Assembly: GCF_963678635.1 (NCBI RefSeq)
Contig: NC_087067.1
Coordinates: 19,731,018-19,785,638 of the forward strand
Length of the DNA: 54,621 nt
Direction: 5' to 3'
Source of the DNA: Symsagittifera roscoffensis
Lineage: Eukaryota > Xenacoelomorpha > Acoela > Convolutidae
The notes beneath the pieces were generated by a model. The model saw only the letters and a list, made by a program, of their open reading frames with translations. It was not told the origin of the DNA and searched no databases. Below are positions 32,926-44,262 of this stretch, piece by piece. The position numbers were made by a program, and so were the translations under genes. The first letter of the stretch is position 1, and each line of letters begins with the position of its first letter.

Positions 32926-33402
32926 ATAACCTCAAGTAAAAAATTGAAAAGACGATAAAATCATGAACTGTTTTTTTTTTCAAAATTTGTTCAAGTTCTA
33001 AAAGATTTGCACGGGTCCCAGGCCTCATCTACACCTGGCTCAATGGAAAGTTTTCATTGAATTTCATTTGCCGAATTGTCATGGCTGTTGCTACGAGCGC
33101 CAAAGGTAATAAGGAATTTTGAATTCCGAGGTGCTTTAACGATAAGTCTTGTACTACCAAAAAATGTCAGAATGATTCAATTCTTATGTCAATTTACTCT
33201 TTCTTGCATGAACAAGTTTCTGATTTTGAACTAAGTTGATTGGCCATATTGATTTCCTGTCATTAGACTTTCAGTTAAAATTAAGCTTTACTGAGTTGTT
33301 TTGATAAAACCTTGGTCGTCTAAGCGACTAATCAACAATTCTTTTTTTCTCACATAACGATTACTTCTATTTAATTACTTCTGATTAATTTTTCTGTTTC
33401 AG
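32926..33402. other. non-coding DNA before exon 2
   Basis: I see no repeat. A small ATG-started frame at about 33091 ends at a GTAATAAG donor-like site, but in phase 1, which does not fit exon 2. Confidence 0.4.
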
Positions 33403-33481
33403 GTTATGATCATTCTGGAAAATGTGAAGATCATAGGAACAGTGACAGAGTACCACGACATTGAACAATACCCCAACACAA
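33403..33481 (+). CDS. exon 2, start of the common body
   Basis: The acceptor tttctgtttcag precedes it. Reading in phase 0 gives VMIILENVKIIGTVTEYHDI and on to YPNT. It ends one base into a codon before gtcagt. With exon 3 it completes an NTT glycosylation sequon. Confidence 0.75.
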
Positions 33482-33692
33482 GTCAGTATCACTTGAAGCA
33501 CAAAATCCAGATTAGTTTTGATCTTCAATTTTTGCAACTAGCAAACTTTTATTTTTAATGAAAAGTTTGAAAAAAATCCGCCGTAAATGGCTATTTGGGG
33601 TCTTTTTGTACGGTTTTGATCTCTTCAAAACAATTATGCACACATACTTACGCACACGCACACGCACACATACACACTCTCTCTCTCTCTCT

Positions 33693-33725
<33 letters not shown>

Positions 33726-36700
33726 TTAAAGCATTACGGTTGATCGGTCAATAACGGTTGTCGCAAAACAGTATCAAGAGTGCAGGTTTCCTCTGAGATG
33801 CGTTCCCTCGTCATATATCCTCCCGTTGCCGAGAATGATGCTCTTTAAATAGAAATGTATTTTCAAATGCATCTTTTTAAAAACTTCACAATAAAAAGCG
33901 CTCGCTCGGGTCTCCATAAATTACAAGAACTAGAAGTCAATTTTTGACCAGATACAGAGTTTTGGCGAGAAATTGAGGAGGAAAGTGGATAAGAAAATCT
34001 AAAAAAGTACAATCAAGATATATAGAGGTCCCTTTAAAACCCAGAGGATCTTTCATCACAGTAGTTTTTTTTTTTTAAAATGCAGCATTTAAGTAAAACA
34101 GTAGACGCCGATCGCTTGTTTTCAAAACTTTTTCAAAAAATTGTTGAGCCAACTTGTTGTTAATTGACAACATGGAGGCAATAAATTTTTGAGTCACTGT
34201 AATTATATTGGGGACCCAATTAGTTTCATGGGACCCCTCTATGGCACATGGGATGTTTTAGCTAGAAAACTTATTAAATTAGCTTTATATAGCTAATTTT
34301 TGTTTTTCAACATATTTAGTGTGCCGTTGAAATTTCTCATGTGATCAAACCAGCGAGTTTAGGGGCGAAGGGGGAGGGCAGACGCTTCCTTCCTTCTTCC
34401 TCTCAGGGATTCGACACCTTGCCGACCCAAAGGGCCCCTTTTGTACTATTTTAAGGTCTCTTTTTTTTTGGCTGATGGACCCTAATTTTTTTCTAAAGGC
34501 GCCTTCGGCGCCAATATATACTAGATTTACAAGGCTCCCAAAAGTAACTCGAACATGTCTTCAGTTCGAGTAGGCTTTTTGAAATTTGGGTAAAAGTGCA
34601 GTTTGGGGGAAGTTCAAATTACTTATAAACAACTTTTTGCCTGTGTTAAGACGTTTAATTTCAGCAATTGTGTTGGCCGCTTTCAAAGAATTTGAGCTAG
34701 TTGCACTGCGCCATCAGGGATTTTCAAGAGACACGAGAGTAAGTAGTTCCAAGTTTTCACAAATATCAGCAGTGTGTTCTATAATTATCATAACAACAAG
34801 CTTCCCAGTAATAATCATCGATGGAAAAAATCTAAACCAAGTCTTAAGAACATTTTTATGGATGATTCCGCCTTATTACAGCATGTTGCTGATTTATTAA
34901 AGTCTATCGAAAAATAATGTAAATATCATTTATAGCGATTGCTGTTTTTTTTATTTTCATCGCTAATTTCCAAAGTAAACTCAACACGGGTTCCCATTTT
35001 ACTACAAAATTCCTCAGATATTATTGATCGGCTAAGCCTCGTAAATAACAAACGGCGATAAAAACCCGAAAAACACAAAAGTATGTGCTTCTAAACATGC
35101 TCCCAAATATATGCAAAACGATAACTTTGGTTATCATCATTAAGAGAGCGACTTTTATACTTTTCAGGAGCCTAAACTTCTGCAGAACTGCTCGGTGTTC
35201 GCCATTCCTTATCTGAAGAGCCAAGACCAGCAAAATTGGATCATCATTGACAAGGTAGTCACAGATTTTAGTCTCTCGATGAAAGTACATTCAATAAAAA
35301 ACGAGTTGAATCTAAGTGGGTTTCTCTCATGTACTTAATTATCTGTTTCAAGGTCAAACGAGTGGAATCTGTGTGGGCCTCTTTCATGTTCTTCGAGGGT
35401 CCTAAAGAGTGGCGGAATGGGTTTCTTCACAGGGTAGTCTGCATCAACCCGAGTAGCTTCATTTCCTATCTCACCTACATCACACCCAAACCATTCGACA
35501 ACTTCAGCGCCGAGTGGCAGAAAATGTTAGTCGGATAACAATTAATGGAATTAACTCACATGCATTAATAGGGCAAAGGGCACCAATCGTCTATGATGCA
35601 CTAGCACTCTTATGAGTGGAATCCAAAGCAGAGGAAAGAAAGCTCTCATGTGGTTTCCGCTGATGAACCTTGTTACCTTTAGCGTATTTTTTCTAAGGGT
35701 ATCACTTGATTGCAATGGTCTAATTTTCAATATAAGGGCTGAATGTAATGGTAACATCTTTGCAAGTCGACTATCTACACTTCAAAAAAAAAATTCCAGT
35801 TATTTTGACTGCCACGAGAAAACCTCAAAAAGTGTCAAAATTGGTATCATATCAAAATTCTATATTGTTCGTGATTGGGATTTTCAAAAAAAGTTGAAAA
35901 TTGGGCAAAATTTTTCGTTTTTTTTTCAGAATAAATTAGATACTAAATTAGACAGGAATTAAAGCAGGCCTCCAGACTTTTTTATAGTGGACTTTAAACA
36001 ATATATTGGCAAATAATTATGACTTTGTTTTTTCTGTTTGCCTATTTTAGTAGCCGTTTCTGTCTAAAACAAAAAAACTTTCTTTTTCGTTTTTTAAAAT
36101 GTTTTTTTTTTAAAGTTTTTCTTCAATCAGGTTGCAACATGCTGCTGTGCTACTTGCACAGCAGCCGGTTATTTTTGCTTTATATGAAATAAACTATAAA
36201 TGTTAAATCATAAAATTTTTAGAAAAAAAAACAGTTTTTGTAGTTATTTTTTTTTCGAAAAACAGCTGTGACGAAGTGGACTACGACGAGGGCATTGGGA
36301 GTGCGAGGGGGTCATACACTCTGCTTGTGGACCAGAGTGGCATCATCCCCATCACAGTGGGTAGTGGGACCCTGACCTCAATCGAGATGACACGTAAAGA
36401 GACCCTCGTGAACGAACACCTGCAGGACGTCGAGATTGTCACTCTGGTAAAAAAAACAAGAGAAAACTATTCTGCTTCCTGAGAGTTTTCACTGAAAAAT
36501 ATGTCGACACCTGACCATTATAACAAAACATTGAATGAATCGATATTGAGCTTTTGTCCATTAGAGCACTAAATTGATCCGTTGAAAGAGTCTGACATGT
36601 TACAAATGTGTCATAACACTGCACCGTGGCACAAAAATTTCTTGCTTAAAAATTGTAAAAAAAGTGAAAAAAGAAAACATATTTTTCTTTTGCTATTTTC

Positions 36701-37733
36701 CCTTTCCCCTAGTCTCTATTTTTTCTGAAATTTCACATACAAATTGACATTTCACATACGCGGCAACTAAAACCAACACTTGCCTCGTAAAAACAAAATC
36801 TAAAAAGCTTTACGACTCGGCAAAAACTATATAATTTTGCTCACGTGTTTCAATTTTTTTCCATTTTAAGAAAAAAGAGATACAGCAGACCCAATGAGCC
36901 AAAGTCTAAATTTCATAACAACAACTGTACCAAAACTCGTTGAAAAAGTATTGTGCAAAAAAACGGAGTTTTCAAAATTATGCTTTTTTTTCGGACCAAA
37001 ATCAAATTTTTTATACGCAAGCAATACGTCGCAAGACAGTTCCAACGAGTCAAGCACGAACTCTAGCTCCAGTGTGTAAGAAGAGAAATTATCGTTTAAA
37101 ACTTTAGGGGGACCTTATACCGATGTGAATTTCAGTTATGTGCAAAAAAATTAAGCTTGATCGAGACTGGTGCAAAAAAGTTAATTACTCTCGCTACGCT
37201 TTTGTTTGTAGGTATCCTCTACAATGTTACGAGAAGAGCGTCTGTTCAGCACAATGAGTATATCTTACAGATGGCCGGATGGACATATCCTGAAGGTGAA
37301 AAACATCAGAGGTGGCAGCTACTACTCCCTTGCTTTCATTTTGTGTACTGTACTACTGGCAATGGAAAGGTAACAAAAAGACTTGAATTAAATTTTTCAA
37401 AAGAAGTGGGAGGTGGAGTGGTTGTGGGGGGGGGGGGGGGGGGGGGTCGGTCGGTTGGTGGTAGGTTTTTATCTTAGCTTTAAGCTGGTAAGTGTTAATC
37501 TAGCTTCAATTACCCATAGGTAATGAAAATTTGAGCGTATATTTTCAAGGTCCTACGCTTTCTTTTCACGAGCGAGGGGGCTGAACAAGAAAAGGAAGAA
37601 GACAGTGAAAGAAAGAAGTCAACTTCAAGAGGTCAACAGCATCAGCAGAGGTCATCACCATCGCCATGCAGACTCTCCAGACATAGCTGATACTGGATTC
37701 CCATCTTACAAGTTCACATACGGGGTCAATTGA
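33403..37733 (+). CDS. body of a two-pass membrane protein gene, seven exons
   Basis: Exons are 33403-33481, 34665-34738, 35168-35254, 35353-35525, 36266-36446, 37212-37369 and 37550-37733, with stop TGA at 37731. All junctions are AG/GT and every phase pair agrees (0, 1, 0, 0, 2, 0, 2), giving one uninterrupted frame of 311 codons. Adding a 29-codon first exon (A or B) predicts 340 residues. Layout: cytosolic N-terminus and first membrane span from the variable exon; an ectodomain of about 240 residues with three N-glycosylation sequons (NTT, NCS, NFS) and three cysteines; a second span (YYSLAFILCTVLLAM); and a basic cytosolic tail (RARGLNKKRKKTVKER) with a His cluster. I do not recognise the family. 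The exon structure is inferred from splice sites and phase alone. Confidence 0.75.
33637..33725. repeat. (CA)n and (CT)n microsatellite in intron 2
   Basis: CACACG/CACACA repeats flank a short CTCTCT tract. The Thr-His and Ser-Leu open frame over it is a by-product. Confidence 0.9.
34360..34517 (-). repeat. minus-strand copy of the TCGGCAGGGG core repeat in intron 2
   Basis: The reverse complement reads TATTGGCGCCGAAGGCGCC, then GGGTCGGCAAGGTGTCGAAT and CCCTGAGAGGAAGAAGG, in the same order as 30453-30570. At about 34498-34512 it contains GGCGCCTTCGGCGCC, a perfect 6-bp hairpin with a TTC loop. Confidence 0.65.
34665..34738 (+). CDS. exon 3
   Basis: Acceptor tttaatttcag, donor gtaagt. It encodes IVLAAFKEFELVALRHQGF and then SRDTR, with phases 1 in and 0 out. 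The frame stays open into the intron for a while, but the consensus donor marks the end. Confidence 0.75.
35168..35254 (+). CDS. exon 4
   Basis: Acceptor tacttttcag, donor gtagtc. 29 codons starting EPKLLQNCSVFAIPYL and ending WIIIDK, phase 0 to 0. It holds the NCS sequon and the first cysteine. Confidence 0.75.
35353..35525 (+). CDS. exon 5
   Basis: Acceptor ctgtttcaag, donor gttagt. It encodes VKRVESVWASFMFFEGPKEW, then NGFLHRVVCIN and DNFSAEWQK (NFS sequon). It ends two bases into a codon that exon 6 completes as Ile. Confidence 0.75.
36266..36446 (+). CDS. exon 6
   Basis: Acceptor cgaaaaacag, donor gtaaaa. After the split Ile it reads CDEVDYDEGIGSARGSYTLL, then GIIPITVGSGTLTSIEM and DVEIVTL. 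Its base composition is clearly richer in G and C than the flanking introns, as expected for coding sequence. Confidence 0.8.
37212..37369 (+). CDS. exon 7, second membrane span
   Basis: Acceptor ttttgtttgtag, donor gtaaca. In phase 0 it reads VSSTMLREERLFSTMSISYR, then WPDGHILKVKNIRGG and YYSLAFILCTVLLAME. The overlapping frame (starting ILYNVTRR) is also open but does not fit the phase of exon 6. A 21-base poly-G tract follows at 37426-37446 in the intron. Confidence 0.75.
37426..37446. repeat. 21-base poly-G tract in the last intron
   Basis: An uninterrupted G run, about 57 bases after the exon 7 donor. Confidence 0.9.
37550..37733 (+). CDS. exon 8, basic cytosolic tail and stop
   Basis: Acceptor atattttcaag. 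The first base completes an Arg codon, then SYAFFSRARGLNKKRKK, a His/Arg cluster (GHHHRHADS), KFTYGVN and stop TGA. The phase-0 frame over the same bases is open for about 50 codons but is excluded by the donor phase of exon 7. I see no clear AATAAA shortly downstream. Confidence 0.7.
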
Positions 37734-38799
37734 AGTCAGATCAGCTGAAGTCTAATCATTTGCAGTCATATCTTTTCCAGCAAATTTGTAAACTTGTTGG
37801 ACACCCACACTGTTTTGTATCAAAACAGCAACTTGACAGCATATATTTTTGAATTTTTATCTGCGTTTTTTTGCTCTGAAGTTAGACAGTATTTATTTTA
37901 TTATCAGTTGTTAGAATGCTTTAAATCAGAGTATATCCATATCAGAGTGCAACCTATTAGTTTATAGAAATGTATTTTTATAGTTTTTAAGACGATTTAT
38001 CCACAAGGGAAAGAACCAACATACGAACCGTTCAGCACTTCACGGATAACCGCTGTTGTGCCCCTAGCTAAAATCTAAATGCAATTTTTTGGCTATTTTT
38101 CTGGGCTTGGTAGTGTTGCTTCACCCTCAAGCAACGAGCACGGATCATGGTGGGTCTCGAACATCATCCTACCTTTCAATTGAATAAGACATTGAACCTT
38201 AGTTCCCTGTTTTGGCGCTCAATGATTTCTTTTGGTTTATTGACAGTTTCTTAATATATTAAAATCAGGTTAAATTCTCAAGTTAATGTGACAAATCTCG
38301 TAGAGTTTAAACTAGTTTGAACTTGGTTGATTCCGATCATTGTCACCAAGTGGAAATGAACTATCGTCGCAGCTAAAATAAGAAACAAACACTTTCAAAA
38401 AAAAATAATAGTTTTTCATATCAGTTATGTAAATAAGAAAACGCCGAACGTCGCAAAGACGTTCGTTATAAGTTGCCTATAATTTATCTCACTTTTCAGT
38501 TTCTTTGCCACTTTCTTTTGGATAATCACCGCAGTCGAAGCAATATGTGCAATTTTTAGAACTACCTGGTATTTAATTATAGTTTTTCAGATTTTAATAC
38601 TAGTTAAGATTTCCTTATTTGCATGCACTATGCTCTTAGTAATACTAAACTTCAATCTATATTTGTTTCCTCATCATTTTTGATTTTACATTGACGAATT
38701 CAAAGTATGATGTATTGATTTTCCAGAATATTAAGTCGACAAAGGTTACCTGCATCCAGTTTCAGGAGTTAATAGTCGATTTTTATATGACTTTAGTAC

Positions 38800-39540
38800 C
38801 AGTCCTACTAAAATTGAGAAAAATTGATTTTAATCAATTAAAAATCTAATAAAATCTCTCTTTTTGAAATCAAATATAATCAGCTATAATACATTAAAAA
38901 TGATTAGAATTGATTATTTTTATCCGAATTTCTAATTCATTTGTTTTGCAGAAAAAATCCATTATAATCTATTATAATTGTTTATAATCCTTTTTGATTC
39001 CCGTTTTGTAATTTTTTAACCGTTTTCAAATCGTATCAATTGATAACGTTTTTATTTTTTCATTTCTTCTTGATTACAGTTGTTTCTTGATGCACATTTT
39101 AAGTATCCTTAACCACCAAAACATCAGCACACTTCTTTAGTTTCAAGGTTTATTTGGAAGAGTTGTATTTCACCTATCGCGGGAACCTTTCAACTAATAT
39201 GAAGGAATCTCTATGAAACTTTTGTTTCAAGATAAAACTTTGTGTTCAGAAGAACCTAAGTGTGACAAGACATCTCATTGTTAGAGATTTTTGGCAAAGA
39301 AAAAGATTATTATCTATTATAACAGATTATAAGAGGTCTTAAGATATTATAAGAGATTTTCGGAAAAATTATAATTAATTGTAATTGATTATAAATTGTT
39401 ATTATGTCACGAAAAATGTTATTATTATAATGGATTATAAATCTTTTAAACATCTAAGTTTGGCACTTATAATTAATTATAATTTGGTTAAAAATATTAA
39501 TTATAATTGTAATATTGTCGATTATTTTCTCTTTTGACTG
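38800..39540. repeat. AATTATAATTNATTATAA-rich region, probable AT-rich transposon remnant
   Basis: Two blocks (38800-39000 and 39295-39540) are filled with TTATAATCNATTATAA-type motifs, separated by about 300 bp of ordinary sequence. The blocks are partly complementary, as in a foldback element, but the low complexity makes true arms hard to define. Confidence 0.4.
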
Positions 39541-42500
39541 AGTGCGGGTATAACTTGAATTTAGTCCAGGCAAGCATAAGCCATAAAATTTAACAATTTA
39601 GGGCTGGCAATGCTTTAAAATCAATGTTCTAAAACTCTCCGAAGCAAATGAGTCATCCTATAAAACCTTAAGGTATTCCATTTATTTTTCGACTTTTGCA
39701 ACCAAAATATGGAATGTTTTGACTGTAACGACCGTCACAAAATGAATTTGACTTGGCTCAACCCGACTTTTTCTCTAGAAGCTTGCACACCAAAACTCTC
39801 AACGACTTGGTTCAAATTTCTTTTTTTCTCAAGTTGCTCGACTGTCTTGTTCTTCCAACTTTCGTGGAAAATGACGAATTATTTGTGCTCGGAGTTGTTT
39901 ATTTTCGACATTTTCGGCAATGAGACAAACTTCGACATTTTAACTAGCCATTTTTGACGGCATTTTTAAAAATAGCCAAATGGTATTGTTATCCTTCAGC
40001 TCAAAAATAAGAAGACATATCACCTGTGATCAATTTTCGTAAAGTTGTGGAGGCTTAAATATTGTCAGTTTAGCGAATTTGAGACAATTAATGCGCAAAA
40101 TCTTTTGTGCCATTAACACGTAAGCGGAGAATGAATTCGGCTTGTAAATCATTCCAAATTGAATTTAGGCATAAAATTTGATGTATTTGACACTTTGCTA
40201 TATGCTGAATATATCTCTGAAAGTTTTACATTGCGTATGAGCAGGATTTTTACAAAACAAAAAAATCTGAAAAAAAATCATTCTTTTTGAAAATTAATCT
40301 ATTTTTTTCTAAAAAAAAGTGAACTCTTCATCAAAGATTTAAATCGGACAGTCGGATCATTCAGAGCTTCGCAGAACAAATCGTTATTTTGAAGATTTCA
40401 ACATTTCTGAGTCAACATCTGTAATCTTTTTTGGATCCGACCTAAAGTGGAAAGACATCAACTTATCAACCTCTCGGCCAAGTAAAAAACAAAAAAATCT
40501 CCACCCTTCTCAATGCAAACAGTAAAGAGCAATCTAATGACAATTTAAACTTGCTGCCTTCTGGATGGTCAAAAAATGGACTAGTTTAGTCTACTTAACA
40601 TTCTTCCTTTTTTAACAGCAAAGTTGTTTGCACTCAAAAAGCTTGTAAGCATCACTAAAATTCCATTTTTTTGCAGTGAAAAGCAATTGTTTTTAAAAAA
40701 ATTTTTCAAATTTGAACAGAATTGTTTTTTTTTTAAATTTAAGTTTCAACCAATTTATTGAAATAAAAACTGAAGTGTTTTCTAAACTTGCGGTCGAAAC
40801 TTGCTCTCATTTGATTGTCGCTGCTAGCATTATTCTGTCAGAGATTTTTAAGCAGATACTTTTTATCAAATTTTAATTTAACTGACAAAAAAAGTGGGCA
40901 GATCTGAATCTACTTTTCAGTGAAGCTCGATTCAAATTGCCACTGTTTTCAAGACATGGTTTGACACATGGTTTGTATTGGACCTCCTGTTGGGCGGAAT
41001 AAATATTTGAAAAGAATGGGCGATTATTTTGAAAAAATGGGCGATTATTTCAAAAACGTAGGTGGGGGAACATTTAGGTAAAATTTGAAAAGGTTCATAT
41101 TTCAAATCAGCTATTTGGAATCAGTTCAACTATGCGTAAAATGGAAATCCAAAAACCATCTTTCCGGTCGAAGGATGGCATAAAGCTTTTTGATTAGGAA
41201 TGGGTTATGCTCACCCCATTGTATCAAAATCATTCTGCAAATAGAGAAGATGCAAACTTTAACCAAAAATTCAAAATCCAGAGACAAGCCATTTTAAGGT
41301 TCTAAATAAAAACAATTGAACAAGGGATAACAGAAACTCTGAAAGTCTATTAAAACAAAACTCTAATTTCGCAGCTGGAATTTTGTTATTTAACATTGGT
41401 CTGTCAAACTCTTTTATACCAAAGAAATTTTCACGCCTCAAAGGCTTTAATGTTTTGCCGTTTTTGGTTTCATAATTAGTTTAAAGAGAAATTTAATTTG
41501 CTTTGAGTTTTATACGTGTTGTCTCTTTTACCACTGGAAAAATAAATGTGTTCAAAAAGTGCTTAACTGCCGACTTAAAAAAAATGTTTAACTCCCGACG
41601 ATTACGTTATTTAAAATAGCCAACAGACAGTAGGAAACGAACCTATGAATACAAGAAAGCAACAAAGTACTGAGATTGAACTTCGAATAAAAATAGGTTT
41701 ATTTGAATCTCGTATAAAACTTTAAGGTTAAAAACAAAATTAATCTAATTTGAATTTAAACGCTGTCTTCAAAACGAAAGCATTGCTAGTGAAGGTCAAC
41801 CTGACGAATTTCAAGTCACATATCAAGTAGCAAAATCTATCAAGGCTTTCAAGATTTCTCCAAAGCATCAAGATACATTTAGCTTGCAACGCACCAAAAC
41901 TCAAAAACTCACTTGACATACTCAATCAGAATGATAGATGGAGTTCGAATAGGATGGATCTAAACCATAGCACAAAAATAATTTTCTAAAAATAAAAAAA
42001 TAAGACTGCTCATATCAGGGCAAAACCTTGAGTGTTCCAATTGCCCATTAATTGGTCTCGAATAGGAATAGTTGTTAGTGCAAGAAATATTGACAAACTA
42101 AACTTTTCAAAGTGCTAAAATTGAGTCGTGAATAGAATTAATAAGACCAATTAGCTTGCCTCATTGCATTTTGGACTGATTATGAGTGCGGATTGTTTGT
42201 TATGTGTCACGCATAAATCGTTCTTGTATTGAATGAAACACACTCGCTCGGCAAGCACAAGATTTCCGGCTCAATGCCCAGACGCAGTTAAAATTTCTTA
42301 AAAAAACCACCCTAGGCCTGTATATTCCTCAGTTTCTTCGAAAGCCGGAACAAATAAAAATTATCCAAACCGTGCTGTGCGTTTGCGGTATCCACTGTGC
42401 GTTGGCAAAATTGGACTGATTCAAATAAGCAAAAGAAAATAGACTTTATTTAAATTATTTATAGCAGAAAATCTTAATCAACAAAATGTACAGGTCCTGG

Positions 42501-43940
42501 CCAACTTCTAGATTTTAAATTTTACTGTCGAAAGATGGAAATCATATTGGAGCAAAAAAACTATTTATTTTTTTTAATATTTGAAATAAACAGTTTGCGA
42601 AAAGTCTAAAGGATTCGTTATGCTTTTAAGTTAACAATTTTTGTTCCAACTTTTTGATTAGCAGTATAATGCTTTGAATTTTGTTTAGCTTTGAATTTTG
42701 TTTGAATTTTGTTTAGCCTAATTTAACTTAAGGGCGATGGTTCCCATATATTTGAAACTTTGTTTCTGGTTTACTTTTATTAACCTGTTTTTTTTTAAAT
42801 TTCGTTTAAAAAAAATTAAGAAATATTTCAACAGAATCCACATTTTACGTAGACATTCCGGGGAAGATTATGGATGAGAAATGGTGAATAAAAATGAAGC
42901 ATTTTTCGTCAGAAATGAAAAACTCACTAGTTGCTGTGTGCAACAAGTTAACTTACCCAAAGCAGTGTGGGTGGCCTTAAAATTACCCGTCCCTATAAAG
43001 ATGGGCGTTCCTTTTGTGGTGTAATTTTGAGAAAAAGATCATTCTAAGTTCCTCAGAAAACAATATGAAACATAATTTCAGGTATAATTCTAAGAATTCT
43101 AACAAATTTCTTCGTCCTATTTTTAAAATCTGAAATATAATTTTTGTTTTGTAGATTTTGTATAGTTAAATTCAATCAACAATTAACAATCTGAATAATT
43201 TGAAAAGACATATTTAAAGCCATTCTTGGTTAAAAAAAACTAACAGATGTTATAACCACCATTTTATGTATGCTTCCTACAAAATTTAAAGATAAAAGTA
43301 TCCAGCTAAACCTAAAATATTATTCAAACATTCGAAGTTATTAAAAAGTTAAGCAATCGTGCTTGAAATGATAGTAAGCAACTTAATTTTAAAAATTATT
43401 GTTCAAGCTTGATCAAACTATAAATAGCAACAAGTAATTAGAAAAACAGCCATCTCATGTTGATTCATCAGAACAAGGGTGTTAAGGATTTTAACTAACT
43501 CGTTATTTCAGCTTTTTATGGTCTGTCTCTCTCAAGCTGAAAAACAAATAAATTTTATTTGATTAAAAAAGCGTTATCATATTACTAACTTTTGGAGCAA
43601 AAAAAAATTCATTATAAATATAAGCTAATAAATTCAACTTTTAGTCAAACTTGTTATCGAGAGGAACATGATCCCCATTTTTGAAATATAATGACATATT
43701 ACCCATTATAATGATTTTTGTATGTTTATAATCACTTTAAAATTGTGTTAGTTACTTTGTTGCCTCACTCCTCATTTTCACTTTTGCTTTACATTTGTTC
43801 ACGTTTTTACAAAATGTTTAGGTTTTTTGCTTAAATTACACCCTGGTTTCCCTCGAAAGCTTTTCGTGAAATCAAATTTTTCTTCACGGCACAATAAATT
43901 TGCCTAGACAAAATCGCTTTCAAATCAAAAACTAGTTTCA

Positions 43941-44262
43941 AAAACCGGTCACATGCTCTGTGATTATGTCTCAATTGGCATAATTCCCAAATGGCTTAAA
44001 AATGAAAAAATCCCAAATGGCATAATTTCATGCAACAGTTGCATTGAAAAAATCGAGAACAAATTTTTTGTGAACAATGTGAAGAAATTTAGTCAAGTTG
44101 TCAATTCAAATAATGATTGACATTTTACCTTGAATTGTTAGAATTGGAAGTTGACACAAAACGTTTGAATCACAATGATAGCTTGAAATTTATGCCATCT
44201 GGGAAAAAATTCATTTTTATGCCATTTGGGTATTATGCCATTTGGGAAGTTACCGGTTCTGT
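43941..44262. mobile_element. foldback (MITE-like) element with CCCAAATGGCATAA iterations
   Basis: The left arm carries AACCGGTCACA, GGCATAATTCCCAAATGGC and TCCCAAATGGCATAATTTC. The right arm carries TTTATGCCATCTGGGAAAAA, TATGCCATTTGGGTATTATG and GTTACCGGTTCTGTG, the reverse complement order. Arms are about 65-90 bp with about 160 bp between. It is non-coding. Confidence 0.6.

Noticed and set aside
33091-33115. ATG GCT GTT... mini-frame before a GTAATAAG donor, considered as a fourth first exon
   Set aside because: It would splice in phase 1, not the phase 0 that exon 2 needs, and lacks the hydrophobic MALST motif.
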